Source of the DNA: Woeseiaceae bacterium
Lineage (GTDB): Bacteria; Pseudomonadota; Gammaproteobacteria; Steroidobacterales; Woeseiaceae
Length of the DNA stretch: 52,369 bases
Reading direction: 5' to 3'
Assembly (NCBI GenBank): GCA_013042375.1
Contig: JABDQH010000036.1
Coordinates: forward strand, 1 to 52,369
This document shows positions 34,338-42,648 of this stretch, piece after piece. Position numbers and translations under genes: made by a program. Position 1 is the first letter of the stretch, and every line of letters begins with the position of its first letter. The notes under the pieces were generated by a model. The model ran no database searches. It saw only the letters and a program-made list of their open reading frames with translations, and was not told where the DNA came from.

Positions 34338-35921
34338 TCACTGAACGGGCGGGATGGACCAGCCCTCGGGCCTGGGTCCCTGGTCGTGGATGATCTCGCG
34401 ATGCGCGCTCCACGTCACCTGGATCGCCTCGGGCGTACCGATGCCGGCGCCGCGCGGATCGCCGCTCGGCCCGAACCAGTGGTTCTGCGGCGCGCCCGTC
34501 GTGCGCGCGCGCATGCCGCAGTAGGTCGTGCCGTTGACGGTCGCGCCGAGCACGCGGTTCTGGAACAGAACATCAGCGCTGACGACCGCGGCCGTCAGGT
34601 GGTTCTGCATGCGCTCGCACAGCCCAAGCACGGTATCGAGATCGCCGTCGCCCCAGGTCACGACGATCTGGAACGGTCCGAAGAGTTCCGTGGCTGCGAT
34701 GTCGAAGTCCTCGCCCTGCAGCGCCTCGAGCGGGACGCGGATTGCCGTGGGCTCGTAGGCGCCGTAGCAGTCGGGAATCTCGTGTCCGACGAGTTCGGCG
34801 CCGCCGCATACGAGTTCGGCGCCGTCGATGGCCAGCACGGCATCGATGTGGGCCCTGATGTGCGCGTTGGTCCAGGTCAGTACCGGACCGACCGTCAGGT
34901 CGTCGAGGCTGCGGCGCGCCGACAGCTCGGCGATCTTCGGTAACAGCGGGCCGGCCCAGTTCTCGTGGACGAACAGCGCACTCTGCGCCGAGCACTTCTG
35001 GCCCGCCGCATTGTAGGCGTCCTCGTCGCACTGCCAGGCGACGTAGTCGAGCCAGTCGGGATCGAAGTCGGGTCCGATGATCTTCCAGTCGAATCCCGCG
35101 TCCTCGAGCCGCACCTTGCCATGCAATGTTGCCGCGACACGCTCGGCGACGCCGCTCGAACCCGTGAACTGCACGAGCCGAATCGTGTCGGCCGCGTCCT
35201 CAATGAGCCTGCCCATCGTCTCGCCGCGGCAGTGGACAAGGTCGAGGTCGCCGGCATCCAGCCCGCAATGGATGAGCAGGCGCAGGAATTGTTCGAACAC
35301 GGCGCTGACTTTCGAGTCGACCTTGACGAGCGGGCGGTTGCCCATGAACAAGGCGCCAAGCGCCTGCAGCGCCGGGATCTCGAGCGGGAAATTGAACGGT
35401 GCGATGACCACGACGGGCCCGAAAGGCCACCGATAGCCGCGCGATTCCTGGCCCGGATGATCGCCCGGGTTCGAAAAGCCGCGCGCGAGGAAGCGCACGC
35501 CGTCACCGGCGAAGTTCTCGAGAAAGACACGCGTCACCGTGACCTCGGCGGCGCACTGCTTGCGGCTCTTCGGCATGACGCGCTGTATCAGGCGCGTGAA
35601 ATAGTCCTCGACGTCGGGCTCGGCGAGCAGGGCGGCCGCCCGCGCGCACACACCACCGAGGTGCACGTAGCGGTCGTTGTTCCTGAGCGGGTTGTGCAGG
35701 CCCGACTTCGGGCACGAGCGCAGGCCGTCGATGAACGGCGCGAGATCCTGCGTGTCGGGCACCGCGAGGAAGCCCTCGCCGTTGAGCGGATCGACGATGT
35801 CGTCGCGGACGCGGTCTGCATCCGCCCAGCCGCCGCCGACAAGATTGCGCAGCACGCCGGGCGAGTCCCCTGTCATTCCTGCGATCGGGTCGACGGTCGC
35901 AAATGCCTGCCAGTTCGTCAT
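34338..35921 (-). CDS. ALDH12-type aldehyde dehydrogenase, probable pyrroline-5-carboxylate dehydrogenase
   Basis: A 527-residue aldehyde dehydrogenase whose text matches, block by block, plant mitochondrial ALDH12 (P5C dehydrogenase) as I remember it: CPKSGLHNP, FLENFAGDGVRFLAR, RWPFGPVVVIAPFNFPLEIP, KLEDAGFDWK-like RLEDAGFDWK, GQKCSAQSALFVHENW, and TTGAPQNHWFGPSGDPRGAG. Key residues are Asn177, Glu273 and the catalytic Cys310. ALDH12 oxidises glutamate semialdehyde/P5C to glutamate with NAD+. It lacks a signal peptide, so it is cytosolic although its operon partners are periplasmic cytochromes. AGGAA lies five bases before the ATG. A different semialdehyde as true substrate is possible, including the alpha-ketoglutarate semialdehyde formed by the hydroxyproline genes. 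Confidence 0.88.
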   Translation of the reverse strand: MTNWQAFATVDPIAGMTGDSPGVLRNLVGGGWADADRVRDDIVDPLNGEGFLAVPDTQDLAPFIDGLRSCPKSGLHNPLRNNDRYVHLGGVCARAAALLAEPDVEDYFTRLIQRVMPKSRKQCAAEVTVTRVFLENFAGDGVRFLARGFSNPGDHPGQESRGYRWPFGPVVVIAPFNFPLEIPALQALGALFMGNRPLVKVDSKVSAVFEQFLRLLIHCGLDAGDLDLVHCRGETMGRLIEDAADTIRLVQFTGSSGVAERVAATLHGKVRLEDAGFDWKIIGPDFDPDWLDYVAWQCDEDAYNAAGQKCSAQSALFVHENWAGPLLPKIAELSARRSLDDLTVGPVLTWTNAHIRAHIDAVLAIDGAELVCGGAELVGHEIPDCYGAYEPTAIRVPLEALQGEDFDIAATELFGPFQIVVTWGDGDLDTVLGLCERMQNHLTAAVVSADVLFQNRVLGATVNGTTYCGMRARTTGAPQNHWFGPSGDPRGAGIGTPEAIQVTWSAHREIIHDQGPRPEGWSIPPVQ

Positions 35922-35922
35922 G

Positions 35923-37416
35923 TCAGTTCCTCACGCTCAGCATGTACTCGGCCGCCGCCATGCGGACCTCGTCCGACAGGTAGTTCTGTGGCGGCATCTC
36001 GGGGTAGTCGTCGCGCTTCTTCACGGGATTCGTGATGTAGTCGACGATGCCCTGCGGGTTGTCCATGTACAAGGCCTGGATGACCTGGGTCGGCGGCCCG
36101 ATCATCTTGATGTTGTAGGCGTGACAACCGGCGCACACGCCGTAGTATGCGCGCTTTCCCATGTCCTCGGCCGCGATGATGCGCCGCTCGGCCGGCTCCT
36201 CGAGCAGGTAGGTCGTGGTTGCGGCCGTCGTCGTGAAGCCGCAGGTCCCGAAGTCCCTGAGCCCGACCGTGACGTACTTGTCAGGGTCGAGGATGCAGCT
36301 GTTGCTGCTCGTGCCGATATTGAGGATCTGCGCGTCGCCCTCGACGAGGTTCAGGGCCTTGAGCGCCTCGATCTCGGGGATCGTGTCGTAGCCGTTGTTC
36401 CACATCATGTTGTCGAGAATCGCGATCTCGTCCGAGTTCGGGTCGGCCCCGGGGTCGAGCACGACGTTCGGCGCGTTCATGTGGTCGGTAATCAGGATGC
36501 CGATCGTCTGGTTGCCCGTAATTACGTTGCCCTCGATCGTGGTCTGGTCGCCGGCCATGTTGAGGATGCCCGTGCCTGCCGGGATGCCCGCCACGGTCGA
36601 ACCCGGAATGCCGAAGTTCGGCGTGTTGTTGTCGACCACGAAATTGTTGCGCACGATCGTGTCGAAGGTCGTCTTGATCGGCAGGCCAGGCGTGATGAAG
36701 ACGAGGATGCCGCCCGTGTTGTCGTGGACGTAGTTATTTTCGACGATCGAGTGGCGCGTGTTCTCGATCTCGATGCCTGCGACGTTGTCGAAGACCTCGT
36801 TATTGGTAACGTGAATGTAATCGCACATGCCGACATAGATCGCGGCGTCTTCGATGCCGCTCAGCACGTTGTGGGTGATCAGGCCGTTCTCGCCGAACTC
36901 GGGGAAGATGCCGTAGACCCCGGTGTCGATGATATTATTGTTACGAATCAGGAAGTTATTGCCTGCCTGACCCATGATCGCGTTGCCCTTGTAGTGCTGG
37001 ATCTGCAGGTTCTCGATGGTGATGTTGTTGCCCGAGTAGAGCACGGCATCGTTGAGTTCCTTGTTGCCTTCCATGACCGGCCACGCGCCGTCGATCACGA
37101 CACCGCTGATGACGAGGTCGTCCTTGTCGATATAGACGGTCTCGCTGTAGGTGCCCGGAAAGACCCTGATCACGTCGCCTTCGCTTGCAGCGGCTACGGT
37201 CGCCTGGATCGAGTCGCCGTCACGCACCTCATGGACGTTGCCGGTCCCCGAGCCGCCGACGGAGCGCGTCAGTGCACCGCCGGTGGTCGCTTCGGCATAG
37301 CGTGATGTGTCGCCGACGATCGTGGCGCGGTTGTCACCCGCATACTTGATGCCCCCGATTGCACCGACGATCAGCAGCGCTACGCCGGCAAGGACTAATC
37401 CGAGTTTCTTCCCCAT
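35923..37416 (-). CDS. Periplasmic right-handed beta-helix protein with C-terminal cytochrome c domain
   Basis: A 497-residue protein with an N-terminal membrane segment or uncleaved signal (about 5-27). Residues 60-340 are NosD/CASH-like parallel beta-helix coils rich in N-N turns (NNNIIDTG, NNYVHDNTGG, NNFVVDNN). A single c-type heme motif, CAGCH (Cys428, Cys431, His432), lies in a short C-terminal cytochrome c domain, with a methionine in EMPPQN as probable sixth ligand. The domain pairing is unusual; beta-helix lipoproteins paired with separate cytochrome or MauG-like genes are known, but I do not recall a characterised fusion. It lies between the MauG-like gene (22-base overlap) and ALDH12 (one-base gap). 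The beta-helix ligand is unknown. Confidence 0.85.
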   Translation of the reverse strand: MGKKLGLVLAGVALLIVGAIGGIKYAGDNRATIVGDTSRYAEATTGGALTRSVGGSGTGNVHEVRDGDSIQATVAAASEGDVIRVFPGTYSETVYIDKDDLVISGVVIDGAWPVMEGNKELNDAVLYSGNNITIENLQIQHYKGNAIMGQAGNNFLIRNNNIIDTGVYGIFPEFGENGLITHNVLSGIEDAAIYVGMCDYIHVTNNEVFDNVAGIEIENTRHSIVENNYVHDNTGGILVFITPGLPIKTTFDTIVRNNFVVDNNTPNFGIPGSTVAGIPAGTGILNMAGDQTTIEGNVITGNQTIGILITDHMNAPNVVLDPGADPNSDEIAILDNMMWNNGYDTIPEIEALKALNLVEGDAQILNIGTSSNSCILDPDKYVTVGLRDFGTCGFTTTAATTTYLLEEPAERRIIAAEDMGKRAYYGVCAGCHAYNIKMIGPPTQVIQALYMDNPQGIVDYITNPVKKRDDYPEMPPQNYLSDEVRMAAAEYMLSVRN

Positions 37417-38645
37417 GGTCTGTTCCTGTTCTGGTTAGCCTGGCCCAGGCGAAGCAGCAGCGCGTCCGGGACCGCCCCGACAGGTGCGAGGCCCGAAGGC
37501 ACCGTGCCCGGAACCTGCGGTTTGAACGCCTCGTCGGTCAACGTCGCCAGGAAGTCGACGACCCGATCGAGCTCGTCGCCGGTCAACTTCGGTTCCCAGA
37601 TGTGCCAGTGTACGGTCATGCGGTTGCGTTCTTCCACCGGCAGCGCATGCCCGCGCCCGAGGGTGTAGAACTCGACCGCGTCACGCAGGCTGGCGAAAGC
37701 GCCCGAGTGCATGTAGGGCGCCGTCTGCGCCACGTTGCGCAGACTCGGCACTTTGAAGCCGCCGCGCAGGCCGGGATTCCCCGTCACCGCCTCGGCACCC
37801 GCGTCGAACGCCACGTCTTCGGGATCGCGCACGCCGATGACCGCCACCTGCTGATTCGTGAACAGCGGGGGCGTGTGGCACTCGGCACACCGCGCCACGA
37901 ACGAGCGAAACACGTTCATGCCGGCCTTTTCGTCGTCGCTCAGCGCATCGTGGTAGCCATGCGCGTAGCGGTCGTAGCGGCTGTTGAGCGAGATCAGGGT
38001 CGTCTGGAACGCGGCGATGGCCGTGTAGATCTGTGACAGCGTCGGCGGGCCGCCACTGTCGGGGTAGGCCTCGCGAAACAACCGGCGATAGGCGTCGCTC
38101 GTGCCGATGTCGGCCAGGAGTTTCTCCGGGCTGTTACCCATTTCCTGCGCATCGTACAGCGGCCCCAACATCTGCTCCTCGAGCGAGCCGGCGCGACCGT
38201 CCCAGAAGAAGCTCGACAGGAACGCGACGTTCCACAGGCTCGGTGCGGCGCGACGAACTGCGACGCCGTCGACGCCGACACTGCGCGGCCGGCCGTCGGA
38301 AAAACCGAGATCGGGATGGTGGCAGCTCGCGCACGAGACCGACCCGTCGCGCGACAGCAGCGGGTCGAAGAACAGGTAGCGGCCGAGGTCGATCTGCTGC
38401 GGCGAAAAACCGTCGCGCGCCGCGGGCAGGCCCGTGCGGGGGCCGCCGACCCCGGCGTAGCGCAAAGACTCGTAGTTTTGATACAGCGTGCGCAGCTCGC
38501 AGCGGTCGCCGCCCACCAGTTCGAAGCCCGGCGGGCAGTAATCGCGCAACTCGATCGGCGCATCGGCGAGCGCCGTGGTGCCGGCGAGCAGGGCCGCGAG
38601 GGCCCCGAGTATCGCTTTACTCTCCGGCAGCCAGCTCATTGACAA
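37395..38645 (-). CDS. MauG/CcpA-like diheme cytochrome c (peroxidase family)
   Basis: A 416-residue secreted protein with a signal peptide (cleavage near ALADA, residue 29). Two heme sites are CASCH (105-109) and CAECH (253-257); FKVPSLRNVAQTAPYMHSG is the family block near the calcium/active-site region. Members either reduce hydrogen peroxide or, like MauG, oxidise protein residues to build cofactors. The operon includes an electron-donor cytochrome upstream and a beta-helix cytochrome downstream, so either peroxidase activity or modification of the beta-helix partner is conceivable. The start overlaps the previous gene by 29 bases; an internal ATG at 38639 is equally possible. Confidence 0.88.
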   Translation of the reverse strand: MSMSWLPESKAILGALAALLAGTTALADAPIELRDYCPPGFELVGGDRCELRTLYQNYESLRYAGVGGPRTGLPAARDGFSPQQIDLGRYLFFDPLLSRDGSVSCASCHHPDLGFSDGRPRSVGVDGVAVRRAAPSLWNVAFLSSFFWDGRAGSLEEQMLGPLYDAQEMGNSPEKLLADIGTSDAYRRLFREAYPDSGGPPTLSQIYTAIAAFQTTLISLNSRYDRYAHGYHDALSDDEKAGMNVFRSFVARCAECHTPPLFTNQQVAVIGVRDPEDVAFDAGAEAVTGNPGLRGGFKVPSLRNVAQTAPYMHSGAFASLRDAVEFYTLGRGHALPVEERNRMTVHWHIWEPKLTGDELDRVVDFLATLTDEAFKPQVPGTVPSGLAPVGAVPDALLLRLGQANQNRNRPWGRNSD

Positions 38646-39363
38646 AGGCCACGATGTCCCGGAGCTCCTGGTCCGTTACGACCTTCGCCATCGCCGCCAT
38701 CTGTTTGCCGTACACGGCCTTGTCGTCCGCACCGCGCATGCCTTCCTGGAAGTTCGTGACCTGGCGCACGATGTAGGCATCGCCGAGCATTGTCAGCCGC
38801 GGGGTGTACAGGGCCTCGTTGCCCCACGCCCGGCCGCCATGACAGGCGCCGCACTTGCTGTTGTAGAGCTTTTCGCCGTTTTCCGCATCGCCTTCGACGG
38901 TCACGGGCGGCACGGTCGCCGGCAGCGCAGCGATATAGGCGGCGACGTCATTGATCGCCTGGCCATCCGCCAGCGTCGCGGCCATCGGCCGCATCTGCGC
39001 TCCCGCGATGTCGCCTTCGTGGCTGCCGCGCTGGCCGTTCTTGAACTCCCAGAGCTGGCGTTTGAGGTATGACTCCGATTGCCCCGCGATGCCGGGCGAG
39101 TTGAGCGCCATGTTGCCCTCGCCATTGGCGCCGTGGCAGGCGATGCAGGGAGCGAACAGCGCCTTGCCCTTTGCGCTGTCGACGCCTGCGACTGCGTCCT
39201 GCACAACGGCCGCCGCTTGCCCGGCTTCGGTGGCCGCCGCCTCGACGGCTTCGGTGGCCGCGGCGGTGTCTTCTTCGATAGCGACGCCTTGGTCGTCTTT
39301 GCTGTCCCCGCACGAGACGGAGAGCACGGCGAGCGCGAGGTATACGGGTAGTCGTCTGAGCAT
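38617..39363 (-). CDS. Diheme c4-like cytochrome lipoprotein
   Basis: A 248-residue lipoprotein: a lipobox LSVSC with Cys18, an Ala/Glu-rich flexible linker (28-60), then two cytochrome c domains with CIACH (73-77) and CGACH (171-175). NSPGIAGQSESYLKRQL and PRLTMLGDAYIVRQ are typical of cytochrome c4/c553-type soluble carriers. Tethered to the periplasmic face of a membrane, it could shuttle electrons between the quinol oxidation chain and the MauG-like protein. It is the first gene of the five-gene leftward operon and is divergent from the flavin dehydrogenase; the 84-base gap holds the promoter. Confidence 0.88.
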   Translation of the reverse strand: MLRRLPVYLALAVLSVSCGDSKDDQGVAIEEDTAAATEAVEAAATEAGQAAAVVQDAVAGVDSAKGKALFAPCIACHGANGEGNMALNSPGIAGQSESYLKRQLWEFKNGQRGSHEGDIAGAQMRPMAATLADGQAINDVAAYIAALPATVPPVTVEGDAENGEKLYNSKCGACHGGRAWGNEALYTPRLTMLGDAYIVRQVTNFQEGMRGADDKAVYGKQMAAMAKVVTDQELRDIVAFVNELAAGE

Positions 39364-39447
39364 TGTAGGAGCGTCCCGAAAGTGCCAATATCCGATGAGC
39401 TTTCCAGTCTGGCCAAACGTTCAGGCAAAAACAATAGCGGGTTCCCG

Positions 39448-41031
39448 ATGGTCTCCTCAGAGAGCGATATTCTCATTGTGGGCGCCGGTATCGCCGGCCT
39501 GATCGCGGCCCATGAGTGCCTCGAAAACGGCCGCTCGGTGACGCTCGTGGAGCGACACGACGAGACCCGCGTCGGTGGGCTGGCCCGCACGGCTTTCGGC
39601 GGCATGGCGCTCGTCGGCACGTCCCTGCAGCGCCGCATGGGGATCAGGGATACGCCGGAGCTGGCCCTGTCCGACTGGCATTCCTTCGCCGAATTCGGCG
39701 CCGACGACGAGTGGCCGCGGCGCTGGGCCGAGGCCTACGTCGAGCAGAGCGCCGACCGTGTTTTCCGCTGGTTGCTCGACAAGGACATGCACTACCTGCC
39801 TGCCGTCAACTGGGTCGAGCGCGGTGACTTCGTGCCCGGCAACAGCGTGCCGCGCTACCACATCCTGTGGGGCACGGGATTCGGGCTCGTCGAACGCTTC
39901 GTGGAGCTGCTCGCGGCGCATCGCCACCGCGACAAGCTGCGCTGGATCTTCGGCTGCCGGGTCGAGGACCTCGTCGAGTCGGGCGGCCGCATTGCGGGCT
40001 GCACCGCGACGATCGAGGCTACCGGTGAGGCGCGCGAGTTTCGGGCGGGGATCACGATCGTCGCAACGGGCGGTATCAACGGCAATCTCGACAAGGTGCG
40101 TGAGCACTGGCCGGGTGCACCCGCCGAGCTGCTGAACGGCTCGCACCCGTTTTGCGACGGGTACGTGCACGATGTCGTTGCCGCGCACGGCGGCAGCGTG
40201 ACGCATCTCGAGAACATGTGGAACTACGCGGCCGGCATCCCGCACCCGCAGGCGCATTTCGACAATCACGGCCTGAGCCTGATCCCCTGCAAGTCGGCCC
40301 TGTGGCTCGATCACATGGGTCGACGGATCGGGCCGCTGCCGCTCATCACGGGTTTCGATACGCATGATTTGTGCCGCCGCCTCGCGGCACTCGAGAAACC
40401 CTGGAGCTGGCACCTGCTCAACTGGCGCATCGCCGCCAGGGAGTTCGCTATCTCGGGCGCCGAGCACAATCCGCACATCCGGGACGGCCACAAGCTCACC
40501 TTCGTCAAGGAGACGCTGCTCGGCAACCATCGTCTCGTGCGGCAGATGCAGGAAGAGAGCGATCATTTCATCGTCGCGGACTCGCTGCCCGAACTCGTCG
40601 AACGCATGCGCGAGCTCGATGGCGAGGACTTCGTCAAGTTCGAAAACGTCGAACACGCCGCGCGCGAGTTCGACGACAACGTGCGCCGCGGCCCGTCGCA
40701 ATGGAATGACGACCAGCTCAGGCGCATCCAGCACGCGCGCGCCTGGCGCTCCGACCGGCTGCGCACCTGCAGACCTAAGCCGCTGCTCGACCATCCGCCG
40801 CTGATCGCCATCAAGCTGCGGCTGATCACGCGCAAGAGCCTCGGCGGCATTCGCACCGATCTCTCGAGTCGCGTGCTTGCCGCTGCCGGTGAGGCAATCC
40901 CGGGGCTCTACGCGGTCGGCGAGGCGGCCGGGTTCGGCGGCGGCGGCGTATGCGGCAAGCGCTCGCTCGAAGGGACGTTCCTGTCAGGGTGCGTCCTGAC
41001 CGCCAGGGCCGCGGCCGACGCGATCGGCTGA
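39448..41031 (+). CDS. FAD-dependent dehydrogenase of the fumarate reductase/KsdD type
   Basis: A 527-residue flavoprotein with IVGAGIAGL (10-18), VERHDETRVGG, VATGGINGN and the C-terminal flavin loop LYAVGEAAGFGGGGVCGKRS. This most resembles the COG3573-type 'FAD-binding dehydrogenase' group related to 3-ketosteroid-delta1-dehydrogenase and fumarate reductase flavoproteins; substrates of that group are mostly unknown. There is no signal peptide. The start at 39448 (MVSSES) gives the usual spacing to the dinucleotide motif, with GCGGG upstream; a GTG at 39382 is in frame but adds 22 unlikely residues. It is divergent from the cytochrome operon, which could accept its electrons only indirectly. 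Confidence 0.85.
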   Translation: MVSSESDILIVGAGIAGLIAAHECLENGRSVTLVERHDETRVGGLARTAFGGMALVGTSLQRRMGIRDTPELALSDWHSFAEFGADDEWPRRWAEAYVEQSADRVFRWLLDKDMHYLPAVNWVERGDFVPGNSVPRYHILWGTGFGLVERFVELLAAHRHRDKLRWIFGCRVEDLVESGGRIAGCTATIEATGEAREFRAGITIVATGGINGNLDKVREHWPGAPAELLNGSHPFCDGYVHDVVAAHGGSVTHLENMWNYAAGIPHPQAHFDNHGLSLIPCKSALWLDHMGRRIGPLPLITGFDTHDLCRRLAALEKPWSWHLLNWRIAAREFAISGAEHNPHIRDGHKLTFVKETLLGNHRLVRQMQEESDHFIVADSLPELVERMRELDGEDFVKFENVEHAAREFDDNVRRGPSQWNDDQLRRIQHARAWRSDRLRTCRPKPLLDHPPLIAIKLRLITRKSLGGIRTDLSSRVLAAAGEAIPGLYAVGEAAGFGGGGVCGKRSLEGTFLSGCVLTARAAADAIG

Positions 41032-41107
41032 CGACTCAGGCCGCGCCCACCGTGGCCATGTGTCGGGTGGCTGAAATCCAATGGGAACAACCTGCCTGGA
41101 TTTACGC

Positions 41108-41806
41108 CTAGTCGTCGAGGTGGATGTTGACGCGGCGGTTCTGGCGTCCTTTTTTCTCGACCTTGCCGATCCGCACGGCACCGACCTCGGCGGTCGAACG
41201 CACGTGCGTGCCGCCACAGGGTTGCAGGTCGACGCCCGCGACCTCGAGCAGGCGGATCGAGCCCTTGCCGCGCGGCGGCTGTACCGACATCGTCCTGACG
41301 AGCTCAGGGCTGGCGTCGAGTTCTTCTTCGGAAATCCAGCGGCAGCTGACCGCGTGGTCCTCGGCAACCAGACGCGCGAGTGCCGCGCCGACGGCTTCCT
41401 TGTCGACCGTGTCGGTCATGTCGAAGTCGAGTCGGCTCTTCTGTGCGCTGATGTTGCCGCCGGTCACTCCGTACTTGAGTATTGACCCGAGCAGATGCAT
41501 CGCCGTATGCATGCGCATGTGCCGGTAGCGCCTGTCCCAGTCGATCTCGAGTTCGACGCTCGCGCCGGGAGTGGGAGCCGGCGCTCCTTCCTCGAGCACG
41601 TGGCCGATCTCGCCGTCGACGTAGCGCGTATCGACGACCGTCGCGGAACCGCCGTCCCAGGTCATGGTCCCGGTATCGCCGGGCTGCCCGCCGCCGAGTG
41701 GGTAACACACGGTTCGGTCGCAGCGCACGACATTGCCGTCGACGGCCGTCACCGCTGCCTGGCAGGACCTGAGATAGGAGTCTTCTCGGAATAGCTCTTC
41801 GGTCAA
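41108..41806 (-). CDS. AlaX-type alanyl-tRNA editing hydrolase
   Basis: A 232-residue stand-alone editing domain that hydrolyses mischarged Ser- or Gly-tRNA(Ala). Zinc ligands are visible: His100 and His104 in MHTAMH, Cys197 and His201 in CGGTH; the N-terminal lobe has YPLGGGQPGD. The start is TTG 41806, which overlaps the upstream hydrolase stop as TTGA and has GGAGG seven bases before it; GTGs at 41812 and 41830 lie inside or beyond that ribosome site. It is the last gene of an otherwise lipid-related operon, with no obvious functional link. Confidence 0.9.
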   Translation of the reverse strand: MTEELFREDSYLRSCQAAVTAVDGNVVRCDRTVCYPLGGGQPGDTGTMTWDGGSATVVDTRYVDGEIGHVLEEGAPAPTPGASVELEIDWDRRYRHMRMHTAMHLLGSILKYGVTGGNISAQKSRLDFDMTDTVDKEAVGAALARLVAEDHAVSCRWISEEELDASPELVRTMSVQPPRGKGSIRLLEVAGVDLQPCGGTHVRSTAEVGAVRIGKVEKKGRQNRRVNIHLDD

Positions 41807-42648
41807 AGGCACGCCTCCAGCCAGTCGCACATCTCGCCGATCACGGCGTCTTTCTCGGGCTCGTTGAAGATCTCATGATACAGGCCCGGGTAGAGCTTGA
41901 GCGTCTTGTCCTGCGAGCGCGCCGCATCGACGAACGCGCGCGAGCCGCCGGGTGAGGTCAGAACATCGTCTTCGCCGTGCATGACCCGCAGTGGCAATTC
42001 GACCTCACTCGCCCCCGACAGTGCGGCCTTCATCGCGGCCGACATCTCGGCGGCGAGGCGCGCCGTCACCTTGCCGTGGTGGACGAGCGGATCGCGAACG
42101 TAGGCGGCAACGACCTCGGGATCGCGGCTGACGCCGGCAGGGTCGAGGCCGAGAACGGGCACGGTGGGCACGATGGCGGAGAGCACGCGGAGGATCGCCA
42201 TGACAAGCGCGGGCGGTTCGGCGTCGGACTTGAGCGCAGGGCCCGACAGCACGGCGGCCCGGAACGGCCCCTGGTTCCGGATCAGGGCATGTGCGGCGAT
42301 CAGGCCGCCCATGCTCTGCCCGAGGAGGAACAGGGGGGACTCGGCATCGTCGGCGCGAACCGCGCCCAGCAGCGCTTCTACGCCGTCCAGGTAGACGCTG
42401 AAGCGCTCGACATGGCCGCGATGCCCGTCCGACTTGCCATGCCCGTAGTGGTCGATGGCGTGTACGGCAAATCCGCGCTCGACGAGAACCTGCGCCACGT
42501 ATTCATAACGCCCGCTGTGCTCGCCGAGCCCGTGAACGAGCAGGACGCGTGCGCGCACATTCCCGGGCAGCCAGCTTTGCCTGAACAGGTGACTCGTGCC
42601 GCGCGCCCGCGAATGACGGACGTCGAGGTGGCCGGTCTCGTGCTTCAA
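41803..42648 (-). CDS. Alpha/beta hydrolase, monoacylglycerol lipase-like
   Basis: A 281-residue serine hydrolase. LLVHGLGEHSGRY is the oxyanion region typical of monoacylglycerol lipase/lysophospholipase; the nucleophile is Ser112 in GQSMGG; Asp228 (HGEDDVL) and His258 (LYHEIFNE) complete the triad. It would release fatty acids from mono- or lysolipids, fitting a patatin phospholipase and an acyl-CoA ligase in the same operon. No signal peptide is seen, so it is cytosolic. Its TTG start at 42648 overlaps the patatin stop as TTGA; a weak GGAAA lies upstream. Confidence 0.9.
   Translation of the reverse strand: MKHETGHLDVRHSRARGTSHLFRQSWLPGNVRARVLLVHGLGEHSGRYEYVAQVLVERGFAVHAIDHYGHGKSDGHRGHVERFSVYLDGVEALLGAVRADDAESPLFLLGQSMGGLIAAHALIRNQGPFRAAVLSGPALKSDAEPPALVMAILRVLSAIVPTVPVLGLDPAGVSRDPEVVAAYVRDPLVHHGKVTARLAAEMSAAMKAALSGASEVELPLRVMHGEDDVLTSPGGSRAFVDAARSQDKTLKLYPGLYHEIFNEPEKDAVIGEMCDWLEACL

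Noticed and set aside
35677-37305. 542-codon plus-strand open frame across ALDH12 and the beta-helix gene
   Set aside because: It spans two convincing minus-strand genes and their junction and reads as Asp/Val/Arg-rich low-complexity sequence.
39457-40794. 445-codon minus-strand frame opposite the flavin dehydrogenase
   Set aside because: The plus strand has the FAD motifs; the opposite frame has no domain.
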